Shown: positions 7,131 to 14,772 of the stretch, one piece after another
Position numbering within the stretch: the stretch's first letter is position 1
Layout of the letters: each line of letters starts with the position of its first letter
NCBI GenBank assembly: GCA_902489955.1
Contig: CABUBY010000022.1
Span: 1 to 19,247 of the forward strand
Origin: an uncultured Collinsella sp.
GTDB taxonomy: Bacteria > Actinomycetota > Coriobacteriia > Coriobacteriales > Coriobacteriaceae
Direction of reading: 5' to 3'
DNA: 19,247 bases
Position numbers and translations under genes: made by a program
The notes under the pieces: model-generated
What the model saw: the letters and a program-made list of their open reading frames with translations, nothing else
Database searches by the model: none
Told to the model about the DNA's origin: nothing

Positions 7131-8200
7131 CTGGCCGGCTTGGCGGTGAATAGCTCAACCCAATTGACAAGTAGCTCTTGCCGCAGGGTGACTTCGGCGG
7201 CGCGCTCCTGTTTGGTCTTTGGGGTGTAGGAAAGTCCAGCCTTTTTATGGATGAGCTCGGCTATGTGGTCGAAGCTCTTCTTATCCTTAATCTGGCCAAA
7301 GGTAATTTGGATGACGTCGTAGCCCATGCTTGTGAGCGCGGTGGCGCGCTCGGCATCGGAGAGGCTCGCGGCTTCGCTGTCGTGGGCGGAGCGGCCTTGG
7401 CATTCAAGGATGACACCCATGCTGTCGGTGGCGCTTTCGATGAGGATATCGGCGTAGCAGCAGGTTTTGTCATACAGCGAGCGCGCGGCGTCGCTGAGTG
7501 GGATGCGCACGTTGTTTGCGATGTTGATGCCCATGCCGCCCTCGTCGCGGGGGAGCGAGATAAGCATGGAGGTCTGTACTTCGAAGGGCGAGGCGGTCTG
7601 TCCTGTCATGCGTTCGGCGGCCCAGCGGAGCTGCTTAACACCGCGCAGGCCTGCGGCCTGCTTGGCGAACGCGGCGATATCCGCTGCGGAAAGAAGCGGC
7701 GTGCGCTTCCACAGGTTGGTATCCTTGCCGTTGACGTCGATAACCCGCTCCCAGCCGCAGTTGGGTGGAATGAGCTTAAGCGAAATAGCTTCATCAAGTT
7801 GCCGTTGCGCTCGTTTGCAGGGTGTATACACAGCAAACGAGCTGCACATCTCATAACACGCCATAAGCAGCTGGTTGCGTGAGACCTGCGTAGCAAGGTT
7901 GAGCAGTGTGAACTCGGGCGATGTGACATCAAACCCATGCTCGGTTTGCCTAAACGACCCGGGAGGCGGCTCTTGGGTCAGGAGGTGCGATTTAAACAGG
8001 CTTCGCGACCCGGATTGTGCCCGAGTGAATACAATCCTGTGAAGCGGTGCGTGAAGCAGGTCTTTTACAACTGCATGACTTCCGAGGCCGCAACATCTGC
8101 GATCCATATTGCCAAGGCTAATGGCAGGGTAAAGGCCTAATATCTGTGGCGGGATACGGTGATAGTAAAAAGCGGATTGACCGCATAGCGTCAGGTCCAT
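7127..8200 (-). CDS. Solitary AbiEi/DUF559-like protein with Vsr-type nuclease-like C-terminus (hypothetical)
   Basis: The start is ATG at 8200, preceded by a near-perfect ribosome site (AGGAGGAC, complement of 8204-8211); an upstream in-frame TTG at 8269 lacks one. The product is 357 residues. The N-terminus (LTLCGQSAFYYHRIPP) and SPEFTLLNLA near residue 93 resemble AbiEi-type proteins. After PRDEGG the C-terminus looks like a DUF559/Vsr-like restriction-endonuclease fold: YADILIE (Asp251), VILECQGRSAHD (Glu266, His273), then a GYDVIQIT strand. The third active-site residue is not clear, so it may be an inactive, DNA-binding version. I recall such proteins as multicopy in Coriobacteriia. No AbiEii-like toxin partner is adjacent. 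The gene is bounded by a 19-bp inverted repeat upstream that could be its operator. Function unproven: defence, antitoxin-like regulator, or selfish element. Confidence 0.6.
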   Translation of the reverse strand: MDLTLCGQSAFYYHRIPPQILGLYPAISLGNMDRRCCGLGSHAVVKDLLHAPLHRIVFTRAQSGSRSLFKSHLLTQEPPPGSFRQTEHGFDVTSPEFTLLNLATQVSRNQLLMACYEMCSSFAVYTPCKRAQRQLDEAISLKLIPPNCGWERVIDVNGKDTNLWKRTPLLSAADIAAFAKQAAGLRGVKQLRWAAERMTGQTASPFEVQTSMLISLPRDEGGMGINIANNVRIPLSDAARSLYDKTCCYADILIESATDSMGVILECQGRSAHDSEAASLSDAERATALTSMGYDVIQITFGQIKDKKSFDHIAELIHKKAGLSYTPKTKQERAAEVTLRQELLVNWVELFTAKPAS

Positions 8201-8251
8201 GACGTCCTCCTGGTCGAAATATGCTTTTGGACCGTGCGATGCCAGTGTCAA

Positions 8252-8379
8252 TTCGGAAGTATGCGGCAAAATCTAAACCTTGTGAGCAGACCTGGCTTTT
8301 GAGGCTAGTTTATCAGGCATTTTGTTGCGAAAAAACGGGGTGTGCTCGGAGGTATCAGAATTTGCCGCATACTTCCGAA
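8252..8379. repeat. 19-bp perfect inverted repeat with 90-nt spacer
   Basis: TTCGGAAGTATGCGGCAAA (8252-8270) is exactly the reverse complement of bases 8361-8379. The arms are 109 bp apart centre to centre. The left arm abuts TTGACA on the minus strand (complement of 8246-8251), a candidate -35 for the gene starting at 8200, although no convincing -10 lies at standard spacing. No target-site duplication and no ORF lie inside, so a transposon origin is not supported. The rest of the non-coding stretch 8380-8557 shows only a 7-bp hairpin (8400-8417) and nothing recognisable. Confidence 0.9.
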
Positions 8380-8557
8380 AAGCAGGTCAATCCGGCTCTT
8401 GCTAAAACGATTTAGCAGCGTCGGTTAAGGTGTGGGTTTGCCACCGGGCGAACACTTTTAGCGCTTGGGACTTTATTCATTGGGTCTCGAAGGGTGGATT
8501 TCGCGCTTTTGGTAAAGAAATGAGTGTGTGTTTTGCCGTGCGCCGGCATTGGCACAG

Positions 8558-8594
8558 AAAAAGGGCCCGGAAGGCTTCGCCTTCCGGGCCCTTT
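8558..8594 (-). terminator. Strong intrinsic terminator of pyk
   Basis: A perfect 16-bp GC-rich stem (8560-8575 with 8579-8594) has a GAA loop on the minus strand and is followed by a five-T run (complement of 8558-8562). It lies 29 nt after the pyk stop and could also slow transcription arriving from the other side. Confidence 0.93.
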
Positions 8595-8622
8595 GCGATG
8601 CAAGTGTGCTTGCAAGTACGAC

Positions 8623-10083
8623 TTAGCGCACCTGAGCGACGTAAGCGACGTTGGTCGAGGAGACCTTGTCCTCGAGCTGGACGCTCATGCGGGGATCGCC
8701 AGCGGTGGCGACGGTCAGGTCGCCGGCCTCGACGTAGCCGAGCTCCTTAGCGGTCTCGATCGCCTTGACGATCGTGCCGTTGACGGTGCCCTGGGTAATC
8801 TCGGCCTGGTGCGGGATAACGCCCCAGTACATGATCATCTGCTGGACGGCCCACTCGTGGCGGGAGAACGCGCAGATCGGCATGTTGGGACGGAAGTGCG
8901 AAATCAGGCGAGCAGTACGGCCGGTGGTCGTCGGCACGGTGATGCACTTGGCGCCAACGGTGGTGGCCATGTTCACAGCGGACATACCCACAACGTTGTT
9001 GACAACGCGGGTGCCGTGAGCGTCAGCCGGAACCTCGAGCGGAGCGTGAGCCGGGAGGTACTTCTCGGTCTCGAGAGCAATGCTGGCCTGCATCTTGACG
9101 GCCTCGACCGGGTACTTACCGGCAGCGGACTCGCCGGACAGCATAACGGCGTCGGTGCCGTCGTAAATGGCGTTAGCAACGTCGGCAACCTCGGCGCGCG
9201 TCGGGCGCGGGTTCTGCTGCATGGAGTCGAGCATCTGCGTAGCGGTGATAACGGGCTTGTAGGCCGCGTTGCACTTGGCGATGATCTCCTTCTGGATGTG
9301 CGGAACGAGCTCGGGCTTGATCTCGATGCCCAGGTCGCCACGGGCGACCATGATGCCGTCGGAAGCCTCGAGGATCTCGTCGAAGTTCTCGACGCCCAGG
9401 GCGCACTCGATCTTCGGGAAGATCGTCACGTGCTCGCCGCCGTTCTCGCGGCAAAGCTCGCGGATGCCGCGGACGGACTCGCCGTCGCGGATGAAGGAAG
9501 CGGCGATGTAGTCGATGTTCTCGGTCAGGCCAAAGAGGATGTCCTGACGATCGCGCTCGGTGATGGCGGGCAGCGAGATGTTGACGTTGGGCATGTTGAC
9601 GCCCTTGCGCTCGCCGATCAGGCCGTCGTTCTTAACGACGCAGGTCATGTCCTGGCCGTCGACGGACTCGACCTCGAGGGCAACCAGGCCGTCATCGATC
9701 AGGATGAGGGAGCCCTTCTCGACCTCGGAGGGCAGAGCCAGGTAGTCGAGGGAGATGTGCTCAGAGGTGCCGTGGAAATCCTCGGTCGTGGGCTGAGCGG
9801 TGACGACGATCTTGTCGCCGGTCTTGACGGCAACCTTCTTGCCGTCGACCAGAAGGCCGGTGCGGACCTCGGGGCCCTTGGTGTCGAGCAGGATGCCGAC
9901 GGGCATACCGAGCTCCTTGGAAATACGACGGACGCGCTCGATGCGACCGTGGTGCTCGTCGTAGGAGCCGTGCGAGAAGTTAAAACGGGCGACGTTCATG
10001 CCCGCCTTGATCATCTCGCGGATGGTCTCGTCGCTATCGCAGGCGGGACCCATGGTGCATACAATCTTGGTGCGCTTGTACAT
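8623..10083 (-). CDS. pyk: Pyruvate kinase
   Basis: The product is 486 residues, close to the usual 470-480 of a pyruvate kinase without the extra C-terminal PEP-utiliser domain. It makes ATP and pyruvate from ADP and phosphoenolpyruvate in glycolysis. Visible features are the N-terminal RTKIVCTMGPA, the substrate-site segment FNFSHGSYDEH, the LDTKGPEVRTG strand that leads into the B-domain lid, the catalytic FPKIE with Lys224 and the Mg2+ ligand Glu226, MVARGDLGIEI with the second metal ligand, and TATQMLDSM. The C-terminal allosteric domain includes TTTGRTARLISHFRPN. The ATG at 10083 has GGAGG (complement of 10089-10093) 5 nt upstream. It is monocistronic, with its own promoter and a strong terminator, and divergent from the Ca2+ ATPase. 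Confidence 0.98.
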   Translation of the reverse strand: MYKRTKIVCTMGPACDSDETIREMIKAGMNVARFNFSHGSYDEHHGRIERVRRISKELGMPVGILLDTKGPEVRTGLLVDGKKVAVKTGDKIVVTAQPTTEDFHGTSEHISLDYLALPSEVEKGSLILIDDGLVALEVESVDGQDMTCVVKNDGLIGERKGVNMPNVNISLPAITERDRQDILFGLTENIDYIAASFIRDGESVRGIRELCRENGGEHVTIFPKIECALGVENFDEILEASDGIMVARGDLGIEIKPELVPHIQKEIIAKCNAAYKPVITATQMLDSMQQNPRPTRAEVADVANAIYDGTDAVMLSGESAAGKYPVEAVKMQASIALETEKYLPAHAPLEVPADAHGTRVVNNVVGMSAVNMATTVGAKCITVPTTTGRTARLISHFRPNMPICAFSRHEWAVQQMIMYWGVIPHQAEITQGTVNGTIVKAIETAKELGYVEAGDLTVATAGDPRMSVQLEDKVSSTNVAYVAQVR

Positions 10084-10146
10084 TCAGACCTCCATCTGAC
10101 ATCGTCTTGCGCTGATAGATAAACCATAAGAAATAAAACCGAGTTG

Positions 10147-10177
10147 ATTATAACGAAATGGCGTCCGAATACCCCAA
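10147..10177 (-). promoter_or_regulatory. Promoter of pyk
   Basis: On the minus strand a perfect TATAAT lies at 10147-10152. The best -35 is TTGGGG (complement of 10172-10177) at 19 bp, which is weak. The start would fall near 10140, giving a leader of about 57 nt. The surrounding stretch 10100-10380 is distinctly AT-rich compared with the genes. Confidence 0.6.
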
Positions 10178-10376
10178 AAAATCGACCGTATGCCGAATTA
10201 GAAGTTCATTTTTTGCGGAAAAACGGTATATGCAAAAACTTTACCAACCGTTCTAACCGCTGCTATCTGGGCGATATTTCAATTTGATGATGCGCCGAAG
10301 AAAAAACGTTTTATCAGTATTGAGCATCACACGGTCTGCACCGTTGCTTATGGACCATATTTCCAAATGGATTGTT
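10178..10376. other. AT-rich spacer between the pyk and Ca2+ ATPase promoters
   Basis: No gene is visible. The stretch holds A- and T-tracts and a short inverted repeat AACGGT/ACCGTT (10222-10227 / 10247-10252) that could be an operator, but it is too short to assign. Otherwise I see nothing specific. Confidence 0.4.
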
Positions 10377-10406
10377 TTGGCTAGACGCGTTGCTTTGGGG
10401 TACCAT
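10377..10406 (+). promoter_or_regulatory. Candidate promoter of the Ca2+ ATPase gene
   Basis: TTGGCT (10377-10382), 18 bp, then TACCAT (10401-10406). The start would be near 10413, giving a leader of about 112 nt. Both hexamers are imperfect. Confidence 0.45.
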
Positions 10407-10420
10407 AGCTCCACTATCAA

Positions 10421-10517
10421 CTGCCGCTCAGCACGGCAGCCTTGATGAGCCCTTGCCCTTCTCCTGGGAATTATGATCGGGCATCAATCTGCTGAGTGGC
10501 CCGAATCCCAGGAGGGG
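10421..10517 (+). promoter_or_regulatory. Structured leader with alternative folds that can hide the ribosome site
   Basis: Four complementarities are visible. (a) CTGCCG/CGGCAG at 10421-10426 / 10434-10439. (b) GCCGCTCAGCA (10423-10433) with TGCTGAGTGGC (10490-10500), 11 bp with one G-U. (c) TTGATG..CCC (10442-10452) with GGGCATCAA (10479-10487), nested in b. (d) CTCCTGGGA (10461-10469) with TCCCAGGAG (10506-10514), which covers most of the AGGAGGGG ribosome site (10510-10517). Fold a excludes b, and d crosses b and c. This layout suggests a translational on/off switch, such as a metal-sensing riboswitch. It does not match the riboswitch consensus sequences I can recall, including the Mn2+ class yybP-ykoY. 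Confidence 0.55.
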
Positions 10518-10524
10518 ACTCTAT

Positions 10525-13206
10525 ATGCAAAAGGAATACCTGTCCGCCGCGGCGGAGGTGCTCAGCGACCAAGGTGTCGATGAGAACCTCGGCCTGAGCG
10601 ACGACGAGGCGTCGTCGCGCCTCGCTAAGACAGGCCCTAACAAGCTCGAGGAAGCCGAGAAGACGCCGCTGTGGAAGCGCTTCTTTGAGCAGATGGCCGA
10701 CCCCATGGTCATCATGCTGATCGTTGCCGCCGTCATCAGCGCGCTCACGGGCATGGTCAAGGGCGAGGCGGACTTTGCCGACGTCGCCATCATCATGTTC
10801 GTCGTTATCGTCAACTCGGTGCTGGGCGTGGTCCAGGAGGCTAAAAGCGAGGAGGCTCTCGAGGCCCTGCAGGAGATGAGCGCGGCGCAGTCCAAGGTGC
10901 TGCGCGACGGCAAGCTCGTGCACCTGCCGAGCGCCGAGCTCGTGCCCGGTGACGTGATCATGCTCGAGGCGGGCGACTCCGTCCCGGCCGACTGCCGCGT
11001 GCTCGAGAGCGCCACGATGAAGATCGAGGAGGCCGCCCTTACCGGCGAGTCCGTGCCCGTCGAGAAGCATGCCAACGTGATCGAGCTCGCCGCCGGCACC
11101 GACGACGTGCCGCTCGGCGACCGCAAGAACATGTGCTACATGGGCTCCACCGTGGTGTACGGCCGTGGCCGCGCCGTCGTAGTCGGTACCGGTATGAACA
11201 CCGAGATGGGTAAGATCGCCGGCGCCCTGGCCGAGGCCAAGGAAGAGCTCACGCCGCTGCAGGTGAAGCTTGCCGAGCTCAGCCGCATCCTCACTATCAT
11301 GGTTATCGTCATCTGCGTCGTTATCTTTGGCGTCGACATCATCCGCCACGGCGTGGGCAACGTTCTCACCGACCCGACCGCGCTGCTCGATACCTTTATG
11401 GTCGCTGTCTCGCTTGCCGTCGCCGCCATCCCTGAGGGTCTGGTTGCCGTCGTGACTATCGTGCTTTCGCTCGGCGTGACCAAAATGGCCAAGCGCCAGG
11501 CGATTATCCGCAAGCTCTCTGCCGTCGAGACCCTTGGCTGCACGCAGACCATCTGCTCCGACAAGACCGGTACCCTTACCCAAAACAAGATGACCGTCGT
11601 CAAGCACGAGCTCGCTGCGCCTAAGGAGAAGTTCCTGGCCGGTATGGCGCTGTGCTCCGATGCCCAGTGGGACGAGGACCTGGGCGAGGCCGTTGGTGAG
11701 CCGACTGAGTGTGCGCTCGTCAACGATGCCGGCAAGGCTGGTCTTACTGGCCTGACTGCCGAGCACCCGCGCGTGGGCGAGGCCCCGTTCGACTCGGGCC
11801 GTAAGATGATGTCCGTGGTCGTCGAGACCCTGGATGGCGAGTACGAGCAGTACACCAAGGGCGCGCCCGACGTGGTAATCGGCCTGTGCACCCATATCTA
11901 CGAGGGCGATAAGGTTGTCCCCCTGACCGAGGAACGTCGTGCCGAGCTCGTGGCCGCCAACAAGGCCATGGCCGACGAGGCCCTGCGCGTGCTGGCGCTG
12001 GCAAGCCGCACCTACGCCGAGGTCCCGAGCGACTGCAGTCCCGCCGCGCTCGAGCATGACCTGGTCTTCTGCGGCCTGTCCGGCATGATTGACCCGGTTC
12101 GTCCCGAGGTCGCCGACGCCATCCGCGAGGCGCACGATGCCGGTATCCGCACCGTCATGATCACGGGCGACCACATCGACACCGCCGTGGCCATCGCCAA
12201 GCAGCTGGGCATCGTCACCGATCGCAGCCATGCCATCACCGGTGCCGACCTCGATCGCATGAGCGACGAGGAACTCGACGCGCACATCGAGGACTACGGC
12301 GTGTACGCCCGCGTCCAGCCCGAGCACAAGACACGCATCGTCGAGGCTTGGAAGTCGCGCGACCAGATCGTGGCCATGACGGGCGACGGCGTCAACGACG
12401 CCCCGTCCATCAAGCGCGCCGACATCGGCGTCGGTATGGGCATCACCGGCACCGACGTCACCAAGAACGTTGCCGACATGGTGCTTGCCGACGACAACTT
12501 CGCCACCATCATCGGTGCCTGCGAAGAGGGCCGTCGCATCTACGACAACATCCGCAAGGTCATCCAGTTCCTGCTTTCGGCCAACCTTGCTGAGGTGTTC
12601 TCGGTGTTTATCGCCACGCTCATCGGCTTTACCATCTTCCAGCCGGTGCAGCTGCTGTGGGTGAACCTGGTCACCGACTGCTTCCCCGCGCTCGCGCTGG
12701 GCATGGAGGATGCCGAGGGTGACATCATGAAGCGCAAGCCGCGCAACGCCAAGGACGGTGTCTTTGCCGGTCACATGGGCCTGGACTGCGTGGTCCAGGG
12801 TCTGATCATCACCGTGCTGGTGCTGGCGAGCTTCTTTGTGGGCGTGTACTTTGACATGGGCTACATCCACATCGCCGATATGATCGCCGGCAATGCCGAC
12901 GAGGAAGGCGTGATGATGGCCTTCATCACGCTCAACATGGTCGAGATTTTCCACTGCTTCAATATGCGCAGCCGTCGTGCGTCGCTGTTCACCATGAAGA
13001 AGCAGAACAAGTGGCTGTGGGCTTCTGCCGCGCTGGCACTGGTGCTGACGGTGATCGTGACCGTGCAGCCGACGCTTGCCGAGATGTTCTTTGGCCCCGT
13101 GACGCTTGAGCTCAAGGGCGTTCTTGCCGCGCTGGGCCTGGCCTTCCTGATCATCCCGCTGATGGAGATCTACAAGGCGATCATGCGCGCGGTCGAGAAG
13201 GAGTAA
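10525..13206 (+). CDS. SERCA-like P-type Ca2+-transporting ATPase
   Basis: The product is 893 residues, typical of bacterial type IIA/IIB pumps that export cations at the cost of ATP. The N-terminal cation-ATPase domain is followed by M1-M2, the actuator motif TGES (173-176), M4 with PEGL (Glu304), the phosphorylation motif DKTGT (Asp346), the nucleotide domain, the hinge MTGDGVNDAP (Asp621), and six C-terminal membrane helices. The Ca2+-ligand positions known from SERCA are all kept: Glu304 in M4, Asn687 and Glu690 in M5, Asn714, Thr717 and Asp718 in M6 (LLWVNLVTDCFPA), and Glu807 in M8 (NMVEIFHCF). This supports two Ca2+ sites rather than Na+/K+ or H+ transport, though Mn2+ is not excluded. 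The ATG at 10525 has AGGAGGGG 7 nt upstream. It is monocistronic, with a structured leader. Confidence 0.94.
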   Translation: MQKEYLSAAAEVLSDQGVDENLGLSDDEASSRLAKTGPNKLEEAEKTPLWKRFFEQMADPMVIMLIVAAVISALTGMVKGEADFADVAIIMFVVIVNSVLGVVQEAKSEEALEALQEMSAAQSKVLRDGKLVHLPSAELVPGDVIMLEAGDSVPADCRVLESATMKIEEAALTGESVPVEKHANVIELAAGTDDVPLGDRKNMCYMGSTVVYGRGRAVVVGTGMNTEMGKIAGALAEAKEELTPLQVKLAELSRILTIMVIVICVVIFGVDIIRHGVGNVLTDPTALLDTFMVAVSLAVAAIPEGLVAVVTIVLSLGVTKMAKRQAIIRKLSAVETLGCTQTICSDKTGTLTQNKMTVVKHELAAPKEKFLAGMALCSDAQWDEDLGEAVGEPTECALVNDAGKAGLTGLTAEHPRVGEAPFDSGRKMMSVVVETLDGEYEQYTKGAPDVVIGLCTHIYEGDKVVPLTEERRAELVAANKAMADEALRVLALASRTYAEVPSDCSPAALEHDLVFCGLSGMIDPVRPEVADAIREAHDAGIRTVMITGDHIDTAVAIAKQLGIVTDRSHAITGADLDRMSDEELDAHIEDYGVYARVQPEHKTRIVEAWKSRDQIVAMTGDGVNDAPSIKRADIGVGMGITGTDVTKNVADMVLADDNFATIIGACEEGRRIYDNIRKVIQFLLSANLAEVFSVFIATLIGFTIFQPVQLLWVNLVTDCFPALALGMEDAEGDIMKRKPRNAKDGVFAGHMGLDCVVQGLIITVLVLASFFVGVYFDMGYIHIADMIAGNADEEGVMMAFITLNMVEIFHCFNMRSRRASLFTMKKQNKWLWASAALALVLTVIVTVQPTLAEMFFGPVTLELKGVLAALGLAFLIIPLMEIYKAIMRAVEKE

Positions 13207-13213
13207 GTTAACC

Positions 13214-13316
13214 TGTCCGGGCCCGCCCCTGCGTGTTTTCTTCTTCGCTGGTCCTCGCGCTTCGCGCTGCGGGATCGCTCAGAAGAAACTCCTCTCGGCG
13301 GTCGGGCCTTCGGACA
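13214..13316. repeat. Long imperfect nested hairpin after the Ca2+ ATPase
   Basis: The outer arms TGTCCGGGCCCG (13214-13225) and CGGGCCTTCGGACA (13303-13316) pair over 12 bp with a 2-nt bulge. The middle arms TTTCTTCT (13237-13244) and AGAAGAAA (13281-13288) pair perfectly. The centre holds CGCG-CTT-CGCG (13256-13266). No U-tract follows it. The words CTCCTCT, TCGGGCC and GGACAACC recur in the pheS-pheT spacer at 668-705, so it may be a dispersed structured element. Confidence 0.6.
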
Positions 13317-13350
13317 ACCTCTCGGGACCGTAAGCTGAGGGAAAGTTTGT

Positions 13351-13386
13351 GAGCCGATCGAGCGTTTGCTCGACCGGCTCTTTTTG
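13351..13386 (+). terminator. Intrinsic terminator after the Ca2+ ATPase
   Basis: GAGCCG-A-TCGAGC (13351-13363) pairs with GCTCGA-C-CGGCTC (13368-13380), with one mismatch and a GTTT loop, followed by a run of Ts (13381-13385). It sits about 145 nt after the ATPase stop. Confidence 0.88.
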
Positions 13387-13420
13387 ATTTAGGGCTTTGC
13401 CCGGCCAGCTCTATTTGATT

Positions 13421-13426
13421 TAAAAT
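13421..13426 (+). promoter_or_regulatory. Candidate -10 of rsgA
   Basis: TAAAAT lies in the AT-rich tract just before rsgA, downstream of the ATPase terminator. The best -35 (TTTGCC, 13396-13401) is poor and 19 bp away. Confidence 0.4.
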
Positions 13427-13464
13427 ACCTGCTCAGTTGTGATTTTGGGTGCTGGGAGGCGCTT

Positions 13465-14649
13465 GTGGGCAGGGCGAAGGCTAAGGCGAAGAAAAAGACG
13501 ACGGGGGCGCGGGCTAAGCGCGATCGTCGTCGGAAGCTCGCGACCGAGGCTCCCGTGTCTGCCGAGGAGTTGTTGGCGAGCGTACCGGGGCTTGATGCGC
13601 TGCAGGATGTTCCGGCGTTTGATGACCTGCCGGTCGATGAAGCTCAGCAGGCGGCATTTGACGACTTTTGCGCACATGCTGAGGAGCCCGAGCAGATGCG
13701 GCTGGGTGCCGTGGTGCGCTTGGATCGCGGGTTTCCGCTGGTGGCGACTGCCGACGACACCTTCCGCGCCGAGTATGCCGTGGGGTTTGCCAAGTCGCGC
13801 GGCGAGGACGAGGTCCTGCTGCCTGCCGTGGGCGACCGTGTGGCGGTGCGCCGCGCTCCCGGGCACGATATGGGCGTGATTGAGTGCGTGCTGCCGCGCC
13901 GTACGAGCTTTGAGCGTTGGCGCGGCCGTGCCCGCGGAGAGCGCCAGGTGCTCTGCTCCAACGTGGATAGCGTGCTAATCGTGCAGGCGCTCGGTGCCGG
14001 TGAGGTGCTGCTCGACCGCGTGGCGCGCTCGCTGGTGTTGGCGCTCGACTGCGATGCCGAACCGGTAGTGGTGCTCACCAAAGCTGACCGCTGCGATGCC
14101 GAGGAGCTCGAGCGCGATCTGGACCGCGTGCGCCGCCTGGTGGGTCCGGACGTGCGCGTGATCGTGACGTCCTCTGCCGAGGGGCGCGGCCTGGACGAGG
14201 TTCGTTCCTGCGTGCCTGCCGGGAGCTGCGCCATGATTCTGGGCGAGTCGGGTGCCGGCAAGTCGACGCTGCTCAATGCGCTGCTGGGCCACGATACGTT
14301 GGCGACTGGCGGTGTGCGCGAACGCGACGACCAGGGCCGTCACACTACCGTCGCGCGCGTGATGGTGGCACTGCCGGGCGACGCCGGCGTGATCGCCGAT
14401 GCCCCGGGCCTGCGCAGCCTACCGCTCGTGGGTCACGAGCGGGGTCTGGCGCGCGCCTTCCCCGAGATTGTCGAGGCATCGCGCGCGTGCCGGTTTGGCG
14501 ATTGCACGCATACCCATGAGCCGGGTTGTGCCGTTCGCGAGGCCGAGGACGCCGGGCAGATCGACAGTCTGCGTTTGGAAACGTTCCAAAACCTGGCGTC
14601 ATCCATGCGCGTGAGTGCTCAAATGCTCGATCCCGATGTCCATCTGTAA
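13465..14649 (+). CDS. rsgA: Ribosome small-subunit-dependent GTPase RsgA
   Basis: The product is 394 residues and begins at GTG 13465, with GGGAGG (13454-13459) 5 nt upstream. RsgA is a circularly permuted GTPase that acts in late 30S ribosome assembly. The first 24 residues are extremely Lys/Arg-rich, as expected for an RNA-binding tail, then an acidic stretch and an OB fold at about 75-145. The GTPase motifs come in permuted order: G4 TKAD (205-208), G1 GESGAGKST with Lys266, and G3 DAPG (Asp312), where Ala replaces the more usual Thr or Ser. The C-terminal zinc site has ligands Cys342, Cys347, His349 and Cys355, with the same spacing as in E. coli RsgA. The protein is somewhat longer than E. 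coli RsgA (350) because of the N-terminal tail. It is monocistronic between two terminators. Confidence 0.95.
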   Translation: MGRAKAKAKKKTTGARAKRDRRRKLATEAPVSAEELLASVPGLDALQDVPAFDDLPVDEAQQAAFDDFCAHAEEPEQMRLGAVVRLDRGFPLVATADDTFRAEYAVGFAKSRGEDEVLLPAVGDRVAVRRAPGHDMGVIECVLPRRTSFERWRGRARGERQVLCSNVDSVLIVQALGAGEVLLDRVARSLVLALDCDAEPVVVLTKADRCDAEELERDLDRVRRLVGPDVRVIVTSSAEGRGLDEVRSCVPAGSCAMILGESGAGKSTLLNALLGHDTLATGGVRERDDQGRHTTVARVMVALPGDAGVIADAPGLRSLPLVGHERGLARAFPEIVEASRACRFGDCTHTHEPGCAVREAEDAGQIDSLRLETFQNLASSMRVSAQMLDPDVHL

Positions 14650-14666
14650 TTGATTTTTCCTATGAC

Positions 14667-14702
14667 AGCCGTCTCCCAACTGTTCGGGAGACGGCTTTTT
14701 TG
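14667..14702 (+). terminator. Intrinsic terminator after rsgA
   Basis: A perfect 11-bp stem AGCCGTCTCCC (14667-14677) / GGGAGACGGCT (14686-14696) with an 8-nt loop and a T-tract lies 18 nt after the rsgA stop. It separates rsgA from the pilus genes. Confidence 0.95.
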
Positions 14703-14772
14703 CTGCGGAAAAGCCTCGAAACATGCAGTTTGCTGACGTGCTGGCCAAAACCTTGCCACGAGCTTGACGGGC

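Noticed and set aside
8252..8379. Miniature transposon bounded by terminal inverted repeats
   Set aside because: There is no target-site duplication at the ends and no transposase. The repeated GTCAA at 8247-8251 and 8386-8390 is not placed symmetrically.
8400..8417. Hairpin TGCTAAA/TTTAGCA as a terminator
   Set aside because: The stem is short and AT-rich, there is no T-tract, and no gene ends nearby on the plus strand.
8524..10122. Plus-strand 532-codon open frame opposite pyk
   Set aside because: The minus strand encodes a complete pyruvate kinase with all catalytic motifs. The plus frame is low-complexity (Asp, Gly, Leu, Val) and starts before the pyk terminator.
10413..10524. Mn2+ (yybP-ykoY) riboswitch upstream of the ATPase
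   Set aside because: The conserved GGGGAGUA and partner loop motifs, as I recall them, are absent; the structured leader is reported without a class.
10471..12954. Very long minus-strand open frame opposite the Ca2+ ATPase
   Set aside because: It is a shadow of a GC-rich gene: it is rich in His, Asp and Val, has no recognisable domain, and the plus-strand product has full P-type ATPase motifs.
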